The notes below the pieces were generated by a model that ran no database searches, was not told the DNA's origin, and was given only the letters and a program-made list of their open reading frames with translations. From the NCBI GenBank assembly GCA_964493325.1, contig CAZBMD010000007.1:15980-79979 (forward strand): a stretch of 64,000 bases of DNA, written 5' to 3'. This document shows positions 36,503-45,491 of this stretch, piece by piece; position 1 is the first letter of the stretch, and the number at the start of each line of letters is the position of its first letter. The translations under genes and the position numbers were made by a program. Origin of the DNA: CAZBMD01 sp964493325. Lineage in GTDB: Bacteria > Babelota > Babeliae > Babelales > RVW-14.

Positions 36503-37297
36503 TCAATCGAACAACCCAAAGCCCGTGTCTCCTTCTTCTTCAGAAGAATAATCCGTAGAACCAATATTTGACTGTTGCTTGGGATTGTCTAATTTTTGAG
36601 CTATCTCATTTAATTCATTTTCCCAATCATGTAAGGACTTCAGCCAATCTTGATCATCGGGCCTGAATAAACTTTGACAATATTTCTCCCTAGACCATTC
36701 CAAGCGTTTCTTTTCCAGCACAAGTCTCTCAATTTCAATGGATTCTTGATCAATACCATTTTGCCTTACACTATCTATTTGCATATCTATTAAAGCAAGG
36801 TCCTTATCTGTCTTACGTGCTTCAATATTAAGAACTAACTGCAAATCCAAATTCTGGCGATCAATCTCTAACTCAATGAGTTTAACATCTTGAGAGTTGC
36901 TATCTTCGGACAATAATCTCTCCCGTTCACTCTCAAGCTCTTTAATTCTTTTTTGTGCTCGGCTGATGCGAGGTCCTTGATCTCCATCAAAATTGATCAA
37001 GCTATTATTAGTCTTATCTAATTCTCCTGCTAACTTATTTACCTTGCCATCACAATAAAAAGCAACCACAGCTGCTCCTACTGCAAAAGAAACAATCGCT
37101 GCACCTCCAGCAATAATCCAAAAATTACGGTTATCTCTCTTTTTTTGTGCAGCAAGTTTGCCCTCTTTGTCTATACCAACATGCTCATTAACAATTTTGT
37201 CTGAAATTTTTTCAAACTCATCCTGAGTCATCGCGTGAGTAGACATAGCAAAAGCCAATAGCATGACAAGAAGGCCCAATATATTTTTTTTAATCAT
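36503..37297 (-). CDS. Exported coiled-coil membrane protein, paralogue of the upstream gene
   Basis: The start is set at ATG 37297 (AGGA 6 bases upstream); the longer frame to 37366 only reads through a repeat belonging to the upstream gene. The 264 residues have a signal peptide (MIKKNILGLLVMLLAFAMSTHAM), a helix, a basic-flanked membrane segment (NFWIIAGGAAIVSFAVGAAVVAFY), then a Glu/Lys/Arg-rich coiled coil, and an acidic end. Order, spacing and the motif following the membrane segment (KVNKLAGELD) match the gene at 37305-38168, so the pair arose by tandem duplication. Function unknown. Confidence 0.78.
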   Translation of the reverse strand: MIKKNILGLLVMLLAFAMSTHAMTQDEFEKISDKIVNEHVGIDKEGKLAAQKKRDNRNFWIIAGGAAIVSFAVGAAVVAFYCDGKVNKLAGELDKTNNSLINFDGDQGPRISRAQKRIKELESERERLLSEDSNSQDVKLIELEIDRQNLDLQLVLNIEARKTDKDLALIDMQIDSVRQNGIDQESIEIERLVLEKKRLEWSREKYCQSLFRPDDQDWLKSLHDWENELNEIAQKLDNPKQQSNIGSTDYSSEEEGDTGFGLFD

Positions 37298-37304
37298 TAT
37301 AATC

Positions 37305-38168
37305 CTAGTAAAAGTCTTCATCGAGAAAGTCTTCATCGAGAAAGTCTTCATCGAGAAAGTCTTCATGGAAGTCAGTTACAAAAACCTTATTACTTTCTAG
37401 CTCAGTACGCTGCTTTTCAAGATCATTTTCTTCTTCTAGGATATAATCTAGCTTGTAAAAAGATTGATCCGGAAAAACTTTTAATTCAAACTTTTTAAGC
37501 TCTAACTCTAGTTTTCGCTTATCAATCTCCAACAATCTACTCTTCTTATATTCTTCACCCTGCAGAATGTATTCACTCTTGTTCAATTGATGCAATTGAA
37601 TATCCAACTCATTGATCTGCTTATTAATTTTGTAGCGTTCAATATCAACCAAAAGCTGACGATCTATGTTATTGATTACTCGATCGTGACGACAGCTATT
37701 TTTTCGGATGTGATACACTTGAGAATCATTCTCTTCTTCAATTTTATCACAATTATCTGCAAGTCTTTCTGACTCCTCTATTGCCTTACTCACACGCTCT
37801 TCAAAAGCTTTAGGTTCTTTATCCGCAGCATCTTTGGCCGCATCCAAATCTTTCGATAACTTATTCAATTTTATGTAGTAATAAAGACCGGCAGCAGCTC
37901 CGCCAGCTGCAAGAGAAGCAACAGCTACACCGCCAACAATGAGCCACAACCTACGCTTGTCAGCTGCGTCTTTTTTAGCTTTAAGCTCACTTAATTCGCT
38001 CAAGCTCAATTTTACACGGCCATGTAGCCGCGAAAAATTATCGCCATGTTCAACAGCGGTACGCAATACCTCAGAAAAATTTTCGACCTCATCTGGAGCC
38101 AGAGCCTGAACATAAAGCTGCGCTGCAAAAATAAGTGCAAGCCCCGCAGACATAATTTTTTTAAACAT
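37305..38168 (-). CDS. Exported coiled-coil membrane protein with repeat-encoded acidic tail
   Basis: The start is set at ATG 38168 with AAGG upstream, giving a signal peptide MFKKIMSAGLALIFAAQLYVQA; the longer frame to 38219 crosses a terminator hairpin. The 287 residues contain a helix, a membrane segment (WLIVGGVAVASLAAGGAAAGLYYY), the KLNKLSKDLD motif shared with its paralogue downstream, a long coiled coil, and a C-terminal tail made of near-identical LDEDF units encoded by a 15-bp tandem repeat. Its stop lies 7 bases before the next start. Confidence 0.78.
   Translation of the reverse strand: MFKKIMSAGLALIFAAQLYVQALAPDEVENFSEVLRTAVEHGDNFSRLHGRVKLSLSELSELKAKKDAADKRRLWLIVGGVAVASLAAGGAAAGLYYYIKLNKLSKDLDAAKDAADKEPKAFEERVSKAIEESERLADNCDKIEEENDSQVYHIRKNSCRHDRVINNIDRQLLVDIERYKINKQINELDIQLHQLNKSEYILQGEEYKKSRLLEIDKRKLELELKKFELKVFPDQSFYKLDYILEEENDLEKQRTELESNKVFVTDFHEDFLDEDFLDEDFLDEDFY
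37312..37369 (-). repeat. 15-bp tandem repeat inside a coding region
   Basis: Three identical 15-bp units (37312-37326, 37327-37341, 37342-37356) and a partial fourth (to 37369) encode repeated L-D-E-D-F. Because the unit is a multiple of three, copy-number change would lengthen or shorten the acidic tail without a frameshift. Confidence 0.9.
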
Positions 38169-38196
38169 ACAAAAGCCTTGAAATTTAAAAATTGAA

Positions 38197-38231
38197 AAAC
38201 CCTTTAGAATAAAGGCCATTCTAAAGGGTTT
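38197..38231 (-). terminator. Intrinsic terminator downstream of the 38265-39365 gene
   Basis: A perfect 14-bp stem (38197-38210 with 38218-38231) and 7-base loop, followed on the minus strand by a T-rich tract. It lies between the gene ending at 38265 and the paralogue pair, so the pair would need a promoter within about 30 bases or readthrough. Confidence 0.75.
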
Positions 38232-38264
38232 CTTTAAAAAATCAATGACGGTCTTGTTGACTAT

Positions 38265-39365
38265 TTATTCGTAGCAAATTTGCCTAAGCTCTTCAAGATA
38301 TTTACGCTGGTCATTTGCATTAAAGCCAATCTTGTGCCCAAAAGTTTTAACCTTATCTGGATCTATAAACGTATTATAGCGAACAAAAATTCTTGCCTGA
38401 ATCTGTTGTACAAATTCTCGGTCCTTTTTCATTTTTGTATGCAAATTACCAAAGCCATCAAGAGTCTTCATGTCATTCAAAATTGCAAGCGTTGACTTAC
38501 CAAAAAAAGACTTGAATCTTATGCCGAGGGGTTTAGTAAGTTTTACAAGTTGATCTATTTCATCTTGATGAATAGCAATATGAAAAATTTGTGCACTAGT
38601 TTGCGAAAACGCCCGGTAATACAACTGTAGTAGATCGTCTTTTTTCTCTTGAAGATTATAACGCTTGAGTAGTTCATCAAATTTATCATCACAATGTTGA
38701 ATACATGAAGTCCATGCATCACCGGTAAAATTCAACCCATTAATGAACTTAGGCAAAGCGCTTTCTGCAGAGTCAGCGCTTCCTAGCAAGAATAAACTTG
38801 CACTGATGCCTAAATCTCTTTGATTAATTCCAGGGTTATTTTGTGTTGAGGTAAAAAAATCGATAATCATTCTATCATTCACCTGTAAATCTTCGATACA
38901 ATCAAACGGCAAACTTGCTGATGGATTAAACATAAAAAAATTTGTTTCTTCGCCAAATTTTTTTACGCACTTTTGCTCCTCGCACACCCTAACAATATCA
39001 GCAAAAAAGTTCCAATAAGCAGAAGGGCGGGTATGATAAAAAGAAAGAAATCCTTTGCTTGATAATTCTTGCGCTTTGATAAGCATAGCGTCAACAATGT
39101 CAACAATTTCATCGGTCAGGTGAGTAGATAATCTATGACAGATAGTCTCAAGATCGGATTGGACCACATCATGAACTGTACCGGAAGTTATTACGTTATC
39201 GTTCTGACGCTCGAGAAACTTGATAAAATTGATACTCACGTCAGTATGATCGTTAGCATACAAGCTGTGCAAACAAGGTTCATGAGGCATGGCGCTGATT
39301 GCAACGCTAAAAAACATTATCACGGCAAGGGGCATTGAAAATAAAAATTTTGGATTCATAATCAT
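38265..39365 (-). CDS. Secreted protein of unknown function
   Basis: 366 residues (or 364 if the second ATG is used). A signal peptide (to about residue 26, AISAMP) is followed by a largely helical protein with scattered cysteines. After the signal there is LYANDHTDVSINFIKFLE, faintly like LYADDHE in the secreted protein at 2949. No catalytic motif or family recognised. It is upstream of a terminator and downstream of the sppA-type gene, but on its own apparent transcript. Confidence 0.72.
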   Translation of the reverse strand: MIMNPKFLFSMPLAVIMFFSVAISAMPHEPCLHSLYANDHTDVSINFIKFLERQNDNVITSGTVHDVVQSDLETICHRLSTHLTDEIVDIVDAMLIKAQELSSKGFLSFYHTRPSAYWNFFADIVRVCEEQKCVKKFGEETNFFMFNPSASLPFDCIEDLQVNDRMIIDFFTSTQNNPGINQRDLGISASLFLLGSADSAESALPKFINGLNFTGDAWTSCIQHCDDKFDELLKRYNLQEKKDDLLQLYYRAFSQTSAQIFHIAIHQDEIDQLVKLTKPLGIRFKSFFGKSTLAILNDMKTLDGFGNLHTKMKKDREFVQQIQARIFVRYNTFIDPDKVKTFGHKIGFNANDQRKYLEELRQICYE

Positions 39366-39462
39366 GATGCTTTCAAAAATTCAACATTGAGACATATCTT
39401 AAAATAACGCCCTATCTTACAGCATTATTCATGTTTTTCAACTATCCCTCTTATGCCATTAT

Positions 39463-40401
39463 CTACAAAGCTCGAGTCTGTGACTGATGCGCATAAAAAG
39501 ATGAGACAGCATTACTCAAGAACTGACCCAGCGATGAGGATAAAAAGCCACGATTAGACTCTTCGTCATCACCTTGCATAAATAAATTTACCAAACTTTT
39601 TTTACGCTTTGCTTGAACAAGTTTCATCTTACCTTCTATCTTGGCAAGCTCTTTGATAGCAGCAAGCGCATCACTCCAAGATCCCAAGTCATCAACTAAA
39701 TTGAGCACAAGCGCCTGGTTGCCAGTCATTGTTTTTCCGTTTGCCCAAACAGTATGCAAAGCTGGATCAAGCGACCGACTCTGCGCAACATCATTCACAA
39801 ATTGCTGATACGTGTCATCAGAAAGTTCTTGGAGATAGTGCAGTTCTTTTTCTGTAAGATCAGAAACAGGACTCCCTGCCGTCTTATATTCACCAGATTG
39901 GACATACCTAAACTTAACGCTCCATGAATCTAATAATCCTTTATAATTTGGAAGCTCGCAAAAAACCCCAACGGAGCCAACTGCTGCAGATGGAGTTGCT
40001 ATAATTTTATCAGCTGCACAGGCAATATAATAAGCGGCGGAAGCTGCCATATTTTCGACAAACACCACAACCGGTTTTTCTTTGGCAAATTTTTGTAATT
40101 CTTGAAAAATTGTCTGCGCTGATCCGGGATATCCTCCTGGTGATTCAATTCTGATCAAGAGTCCTTTGATAGCATGATCCTTGGCAAAGCGACGAATATT
40201 TTTTACGTAAAATGTTGAATCGCTGATCATGCCATTAATCGTTAACTGACCAATATGCTCCTTGTGAACCAGTGAGTCACTTATTCCGGTAATCAGGTTG
40301 CTAATAAAGCTAGGAGCAAATTGTAGAATAAGTAAAATCCAAAATACATTTTTGAGATATTTAAAAAATAGATCTGATTTTGTAGGTCTTGATGGCTCCA
40401 T
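39463..40401 (-). CDS. sppA: Signal peptide peptidase SppA, short form (S49)
   Basis: 312 residues with one N-terminal membrane segment (about 14-36). The serine peptidase core has LLIRIESPGGYPGSAQ, ENMAASAAYYIACAADKI with the nucleophile Ser, AVGSVGVF, and VQSGEYKTAGSP with the general-base Lys. This is the half-length bacterial type that assembles into an octameric bowl and degrades leftover signal peptides in the membrane. Its presence fits the many exported proteins here. Confidence 0.92.
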   Translation of the reverse strand: MEPSRPTKSDLFFKYLKNVFWILLILQFAPSFISNLITGISDSLVHKEHIGQLTINGMISDSTFYVKNIRRFAKDHAIKGLLIRIESPGGYPGSAQTIFQELQKFAKEKPVVVFVENMAASAAYYIACAADKIIATPSAAVGSVGVFCELPNYKGLLDSWSVKFRYVQSGEYKTAGSPVSDLTEKELHYLQELSDDTYQQFVNDVAQSRSLDPALHTVWANGKTMTGNQALVLNLVDDLGSWSDALAAIKELAKIEGKMKLVQAKRKKSLVNLFMQGDDEESNRGFLSSSLGQFLSNAVSSFYAHQSQTRAL

Positions 40402-40427
40402 AAAATCCTTCTTTATTCTTGTACTCG

Positions 40428-40613
40428 TTATTCAAAAATATCTGGTGTTCGATCAGATTCAACTTCTTGAAAAAGATCCATTGCCACACCACACACAGGA
40501 CATACCCAATCGTCTGGCAGCTCCTGAAACGGAAGCGGACGCCCTTCGATTGAAGTCTCCGCCGTTTCATCATCATACAAATATCCACAAACAGTACACA
40601 TGTAGGCGTCCAT
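40428..40613 (-). CDS. Rubredoxin
   Basis: 61 residues with the iron ligands Cys6, Cys9, Cys38 and Cys41 in CTVCGY and CPVCGV, and the aromatic YLYD and DDWVCP segments. Single-iron electron carrier, often delivering electrons to oxygen or peroxide detoxification enzymes. No partner is adjacent. It is 26 bases upstream of sppA and probably shares its transcript. Confidence 0.92.
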   Translation of the reverse strand: MDAYMCTVCGYLYDDETAETSIEGRPLPFQELPDDWVCPVCGVAMDLFQEVESDRTPDIFE

Positions 40614-40708
40614 ATCAAACTCCTTTGCATAAAAATTATACTACATACCTAGATTGGGACGTATCAGAAGGAGTTTATCGAATGATCTATACTTTGAAAA
40701 CAAAAAGA

Positions 40709-40737
40709 AAAAAGCTCCCTGGCTTTCCAAGGAGCTT
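40709..40737 (-). terminator. Intrinsic terminator after the 40769-41182 gene
   Basis: AAGCTCC (40712-40718) pairs with GGAGCTT (40731-40737), with an inner TGG/CCA pairing across one mismatch. Read on the minus strand the stem is followed by TTTTTCTTTTTG. Confidence 0.7.
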
Positions 40738-40768
40738 TACAATAAATCTTTTTAAAGGCTATCCCCAA

Positions 40769-41182
40769 TTAAGCAACAAATGTGCCTGATGGAATTCGAA
40801 CCTGTTTTTTGTTCATGCGCGTAGATTTTTCTGATCGCTTGGTAACAACGGTCACCTGATCCTTGTTGTGAGGATTGAAGACTACCTTAATAACCATATC
40901 GGCATCACCGTTCATTTGTCCAAGTTTTTTATACAAGGGACTTGTACGGTATGATGTGTAATGTATTTTGGACTCTTCAGAAAGAAATGTGCTGTTTGAG
41001 ACCCGACAGGTGTAAGAAACAAGGTGAACATCTCTTAAATTGATTTCTTTGATATGAGTAAGAGCTTTTTCAACAGCCATGTCCTCGACACTCTTGGTAG
41101 GCTTGGTGCCTGCAAAAACGCCACCACATAAAACTGCTGTAACAACAACGAGCGCTAACCGACGATACATAGTACCTTTCAT
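40769..41182 (-). CDS. Small secreted protein, unknown
   Basis: 137 residues. The ATG at 41182 has GGAGG five bases upstream, the strongest ribosome site in this part of the window. A signal peptide (to GGVFAG, about 25) precedes a basic, Thr/Ser/Lys-rich globular part with two cysteines. No family recognised. A dedicated terminator follows, so it is a monocistronic, probably well-translated gene. Confidence 0.72.
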   Translation of the reverse strand: MKGTMYRRLALVVVTAVLCGGVFAGTKPTKSVEDMAVEKALTHIKEINLRDVHLVSYTCRVSNSTFLSEESKIHYTSYRTSPLYKKLGQMNGDADMVIKVVFNPHNKDQVTVVTKRSEKSTRMNKKQVRIPSGTFVA

Positions 41183-41425
41183 TCATTCCTCCGAAAATTC
41201 GTATAAACGCCATGTAGCTTGAAACATCTCAAAGAGAACTATCAACACGTCCAGGATATCTGAACAACCATCTATTTGTTAATTATTTTAATTTTCTCTT
41301 TGAATTTAAAGCTACGAGCTGTTTTTTGAAAACATCTAGAACATCTTGGTGCGTAACACATTGTTAAGCGTCTGTATTTACCTATTTTTGATATAAAATA
41401 AGCTTATCTCAAGAAAATACCGCTG

Positions 41426-42301
41426 TCAAACGTAGGCCACCGCAATGCGGGATACACCCTGCAGATCGCTTATAAGATCGGCTTTGGCAAACCCAGCATT
41501 GAGCATTACATTAATGATTTTATCCTTTTGAGCAGGCCCAATTTCACACACAAGCGCCGGCAAAGCAACGTTTCTTGTCTCGCTCAGGCGGGCTCGAGCC
41601 TGCGTAACAAGCTGCTCATAAATTGCTAGACCATCATTTCCCGTTACAAGCGCTCGCTTATCTTCCCACTCAGAAACGCTTGCATCAATTTCTCGATACT
41701 CTTGCTCCGTTAGATACGGCGGGTTGCTTACTATAAGATCAAATTTTATCTTGGGATCAATGTTATCAAAAAGATCCGATACAAAAACCTCGTAATTAGC
41801 AACACCTGAGGCCGCCTTATTTCGGCAAGCAAGATCCACCGCCTGATCGCTAATATCAAGACCAATCACACGACTGCTAGAAAGGTGTTTTGCAAGCGCA
41901 AGGCCAATACATCCAGACCCTGAACACACGTCCGCAATTGAAATATCTTCGGCATGCTCTTTTTTAATCAGATCAATAAGCCAACACGTCCATTCTTCGG
42001 TTTCGGGACGAGGAATGAGGATTGGCGGTTCAACCAAAATTTCAAGATCACAAAAAGGCACAGACCCCAAGATATACTGGAGAGGCTTTTTTTTATCCAC
42101 GCGATCTGATACAAGTTTTTCGAGCAAAAATTTTTGTTGTGCGCTGAGCACAATTCCTCGGAGCAAAAGCTGCGCGTGCGATAGGCCGGTCACTTTTTCT
42201 AGTAACCACAGCGCCTCTTGCCGAGCAGCACGCAAATCAAGCGTCACTCCTAGCAGCTTGCTCACCAGTTGATTGGTTATCTCGGTTAATGTTTGTAACA
42301 T
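41426..42301 (-). CDS. prmC: Release factor glutamine methyltransferase
   Basis: The start is set at ATG 42301, with AAAGGA upstream and the standard MLQTLTEI beginning; the frame to 42343 is longer. The 291-residue enzyme methylates the GGQ glutamine of release factors. The N-terminal helical substrate domain is followed by RPETEEW, SAM motif IADVCSGSGCIGLALA and the catalytic IVSNPPYLT. The last residues lack nothing obvious. Its start lies 65 bases inside the end of the preceding gene, an unusually long overlap. Confidence 0.93.
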   Translation of the reverse strand: MLQTLTEITNQLVSKLLGVTLDLRAARQEALWLLEKVTGLSHAQLLLRGIVLSAQQKFLLEKLVSDRVDKKKPLQYILGSVPFCDLEILVEPPILIPRPETEEWTCWLIDLIKKEHAEDISIADVCSGSGCIGLALAKHLSSSRVIGLDISDQAVDLACRNKAASGVANYEVFVSDLFDNIDPKIKFDLIVSNPPYLTEQEYREIDASVSEWEDKRALVTGNDGLAIYEQLVTQARARLSETRNVALPALVCEIGPAQKDKIINVMLNAGFAKADLISDLQGVSRIAVAYV

Positions 42302-42914
42302 GGTTTCCTTTGTATTGCTGACCACAAACCATATCATTGACAAAACGCATCAAGAATTCAAGAATCTCCTGATAGACATCCAAAACCCCTTGATCAAGAG
42401 ACTGTATGGGCATACCCGCATCACGTGCATTCTTGAGGCATTCTTGAGCTTGTATTATTTTTTCTTGCTCTTTAAGCGCATCATGCATAAAAAGAATAAA
42501 TGGTAATGAACTGTAACTGTAAACATCAGAAATTGTCTGCACAAAAACTTCTTGCCCTTGATCGCCCACATCTTGAAGTGTTAACGTCAACTCATCTTGC
42601 TTGCACCAAAAACAATCTTTCTTGATTTGAGAAAGCCGTTTTTCAAGCTCAGCCTGTTGTGCGGGATTTTTGATGCCTTTGACCAACGACACGCCATTTT
42701 CTTGAACAATATGTAAAACATTACTATTTTTTATATCGTTTTTTCCAGCTTGTTCCAACTGTTCAAGTATCGACTTTACCGGTTGAACCGTATCTTTGAG
42801 CGCTTTATCAACTTCTCCACGCAACCGTTTTAATGATATAAAACTTCCTGCATGGATGTTACTACCCAACAAAAAAGCAATACCATACACGATAATAAAC
42901 TTTGCCTGTGCCAT
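42237..42914 (-). CDS. Secreted protein of unknown function
   Basis: 225 residues with signal peptide MAQAKFIIVYGIAFLLGSNIHAG and GGGAGAGAGG just before the ATG. The mature protein is helical, with an early ISLKRLRGEVDKAL segment, a CFWCKQDELTLTLQDVG region and a polar C-terminus. The final 21 codons overlap prmC, so the tail sequence is constrained by two frames. No family recognised. Confidence 0.7.
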   Translation of the reverse strand: MAQAKFIIVYGIAFLLGSNIHAGSFISLKRLRGEVDKALKDTVQPVKSILEQLEQAGKNDIKNSNVLHIVQENGVSLVKGIKNPAQQAELEKRLSQIKKDCFWCKQDELTLTLQDVGDQGQEVFVQTISDVYSYSSLPFILFMHDALKEQEKIIQAQECLKNARDAGMPIQSLDQGVLDVYQEILEFLMRFVNDMVCGQQYKGNHVTNINRDNQSTGEQAARSDA

Positions 42915-43017
42915 GCCTCTCTCCCTTCTTGAAAAAAACTGTCCTATTTTTTATATCAAGATAGCGATTTTTTACCACAAGAACATTTTTATTATAGAGT
43001 TACATCCGACCACAGGA

Positions 43018-43094
43018 TGTCATCTCTGACTTGATCAGGGATCCAGAATAATAAAAAATCCATCTTGGATACCGGCTCAAAGGCCTGGATGACA
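43018..43094. repeat. Dispersed palindromic repeat, full copy 2
   Basis: It begins TGTCATCTCTGACTTGATCA and ends GGCCTGGATGACA, with an internal spacer. The outline and the CTTGATC and GGCTCAAAGG cores match the element at 26655-26733, but the stems carry several mismatches, so this copy is older or degraded. It lies in the gap between ftsY and the secreted gene. Confidence 0.7.
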
Positions 43095-43162
43095 TCGCGT
43101 AGTAGTAAATATTTTTTCTTGCCGGAGTTATGTACTTTTGATAAATAATCAGAAAAATAAAA

Positions 43163-44059
43163 TTACTCATTCAACAGTTCAGATGCATACGAGCGCGCAT
43201 CAAATGGCTTAAAATCATCTATATTTTCACCAAACGTAACATACAAAATAGGCAAACGTAATTGGTCAGTGATGGCAAAAACCACACCCCCTTTTCCCGT
43301 CCCGTCAAACTTGGTGAGCACAAGGCCACTCAACTGTGTTGCTTCAAAAAATATTTGCGCTTGCGCCAGCGAGTTTTGTCCTAGCATGGTATCAATGGTC
43401 AACCAGGTGTGAATTATTTCTTGAGGCAGCTGCTTTGCAATGATACGATGTATTTTTTCAAGTTCTTTCATCAAATTAACTTTGGTCTGCAGACGACCAG
43501 CCGTATCAATAATAATATGATCAAATGCATCATCACGAAATTTTTGGCATGCGTCAAAAATCACCGATGACGGATCCTGATTTTCTTTTCCCACAAAAAC
43601 TTCAACACCAATGCGCTGGCCCCACTCAATAAGTTGATGCGTTGCTGCAGCCCTAAACGTATCGCCAGCAACAACCAAAACGCGCTTGCCCTGCTGCTTG
43701 AGTTTGTTTGCAAGCTTTGCCACAAACGTTGTTTTGCCGCTGCCGTTGATGCCAACCATCAACAACACAGCGGGCGTCAATTCTATCTGCGCCTGGTCCA
43801 CATTGAGCAACCGGTATAAATAGTCTTCAAGCGCCTGCTTGGCTTCAAGTAACGTTGTCACTTTTTGATGGGCAATCTGGCTGGTAAGATTATCGATAAT
43901 TTTTTGGGTTGTCTTTGTCCCTGTGTCTGCAACAATCAAAAGATTGGTAAGCTCTTTGATAAACGTTTCATCAAGCGATGAACCCAAAAAGAGAGCTGCC
44001 ACTTTGGTGGTAAAACTATCATAAACTTTTTTAATCTTATCTTTGATAAACCCGAACAT
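43163..44059 (-). CDS. ftsY: Signal recognition particle receptor FtsY
   Basis: 298 residues; GGAGG precedes the ATG. A short N-terminal helix replaces the acidic A domain of E. coli FtsY. The N domain is followed by the NG GTPase: G1 VGINGSGKTTF, the GDTFRAAATHQLIEW insertion, DTAGRLQTK and LTKFDGTGKGG. It docks SRP-bound ribosomes at the membrane for co-translational insertion. Confidence 0.95.
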   Translation of the reverse strand: MFGFIKDKIKKVYDSFTTKVAALFLGSSLDETFIKELTNLLIVADTGTKTTQKIIDNLTSQIAHQKVTTLLEAKQALEDYLYRLLNVDQAQIELTPAVLLMVGINGSGKTTFVAKLANKLKQQGKRVLVVAGDTFRAAATHQLIEWGQRIGVEVFVGKENQDPSSVIFDACQKFRDDAFDHIIIDTAGRLQTKVNLMKELEKIHRIIAKQLPQEIIHTWLTIDTMLGQNSLAQAQIFFEATQLSGLVLTKFDGTGKGGVVFAITDQLRLPILYVTFGENIDDFKPFDARSYASELLNE

Positions 44060-44221
44060 AAACCTCCTGCTATCATGAAAAAAGAAAACTCATTGCTAAA
44101 GTATAACGTATCATAAAAGTCTATTGATGTTTTTGCAAAAGTGTTCTACATTTCGTTGATTATTTGAAATCTAATTCATAAAAATAGAACGCCTATAAAC
44201 ATATTTAATAAAGGCAAATGT

Positions 44222-44716
44222 ATGCAAAAAATAGTATTGCTCATCCTATGCCTGCAGCTTACCATAACTCAGATGTACGCATCCACAGATAACATCCCAG
44301 CTCTCATCACCTTTAAAAAGCAAGCGCTTTTATTAAAAGAACTTAAAACTAAGCTTCAAAATTATAATGAAGCTGGGCCCGCACGCAAAAAAAAAGCAAC
44401 TACTCAACAAAAAATAATTGCTCTTTCGGCTCTTGCCGGAGGGAGCATGCTCATAATCTATTTGGGATATCGTGGAATCAAGATGATAACAGCAAGTGCT
44501 CCTGATCAAGACAATAATCCCCAACCACCCGTGTACAATAACATGCCAGTGATGTTGGGAGCTGCTGCCCTTGATGTCGTTATTGATGCCGGCACCATAA
44601 ACAAAGAAACCGGCGAAGGTTTTTTGACAGAGGAGACAGCTCAAAAAACATCTCACTTAGTGAATAGAGTTGCAGCTTTTATTGATAAGATAGCAACAGA
44701 TATTAACGAAGAATAA
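44222..44716 (+). CDS. Small exported membrane protein, unknown
   Basis: 164 residues: signal peptide (MQKIVLLILCLQLTITQMYA), a basic helix, one membrane segment (about 66-84, IIALSALAGGSMLIIYLGY), then a Pro/Asn linker and a helical C-terminus. The plan, exported helix then basic-flanked membrane segment then soluble tail, is a smaller version of the proteins at 6039, 36503 and 37305. No family recognised. An AAAGG ribosome site precedes the start. Confidence 0.7.
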   Translation: MQKIVLLILCLQLTITQMYASTDNIPALITFKKQALLLKELKTKLQNYNEAGPARKKKATTQQKIIALSALAGGSMLIIYLGYRGIKMITASAPDQDNNPQPPVYNNMPVMLGAAALDVVIDAGTINKETGEGFLTEETAQKTSHLVNRVAAFIDKIATDINEE

Positions 44717-44750
44717 TGAGTGAAGTAAAAGATCACCCTCTGTAAAAAAT

Positions 44751-45320
44751 CTAATCTCGAGAGAACGTACCGGTCACAATCCCTTTTGCCAAAACATGCC
44801 CTATCATTGCAGTTTCAAGCGCACTTTTTGTAGCACCGGCAGGCAGCTCAAGCACAGCATCAAGCGCATACACCATAAACTCATAATGATGACGCAAGTC
44901 ACCACGCGGAGGGCACGCCCCACCGTAGCCAATTTTGTCAAAGCTGTTGGTCCCTTGGCGAATGCCATTACTTAACTCTTTATCGAGCGGCAGGCCTTGC
45001 GCAAGCTCTGTCATGGTTGCTGGAATATTAAATATCACCCAGTGAACCCAGTTGCCCTTGGGAGCATCAGGATCATTGCACATCAACGCAAAGCTTTGCG
45101 TCCCCTTAGGAGCTGCGCTCCACGCAAGATGTGGCGAAATATTTTTACCACTGCACGTAAACAAATCTGGCAGCCTTTTGCCATCAACAAAATCATTACT
45201 CCACACATTCATAGTAAATTCTTTTTGGCGATGCTGCTTGCCATGCAACGAAAACACATGAACAGCTGCAAAAACAGTACACAACATCAAACCCCAAGAT
45301 AACAAATTTTTGTTGATCAT
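44751..45320 (-). CDS. YbhB/YbcL-type PEBP protein, exported
   Basis: 189 residues with an N-terminal signal peptide (to about 25) and GGGGAGAGG upstream. The phosphatidylethanolamine-binding protein fold is shown by the CNDPDAPKG motif, HWVIFNIP and the YGGACPPRG motif followed by HHYEFMVYALD. Bacterial members are of unclear role; the E. coli proteins are YbhB (cytoplasmic) and YbcL (periplasmic), and this one should be periplasmic. Confidence 0.9.
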   Translation of the reverse strand: MINKNLLSWGLMLCTVFAAVHVFSLHGKQHRQKEFTMNVWSNDFVDGKRLPDLFTCSGKNISPHLAWSAAPKGTQSFALMCNDPDAPKGNWVHWVIFNIPATMTELAQGLPLDKELSNGIRQGTNSFDKIGYGGACPPRGDLRHHYEFMVYALDAVLELPAGATKSALETAMIGHVLAKGIVTGTFSRD

Positions 45321-45491
45321 AAATCGCCTCTCCCCTTTAAAATAATATATGCATTCCTTCTATCATTTTATTGGATCAGCCTTTTCATTTGCAAATGAAT
45401 AAATTATTGAAGGCGAGTGCTCGGCTCAGCTATAACTCTACAAATCATCTGGGAACCACCCAACCAATAATTTTATTCAGAAAGGTCATCA

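Noticed and set aside
36503..37366. The MKTFS repeat at the start of the longer frame as part of the protein
   Set aside because: It is the upstream gene's 15-bp LDEDF repeat read in another frame; the real start with ribosome site is at 37297.
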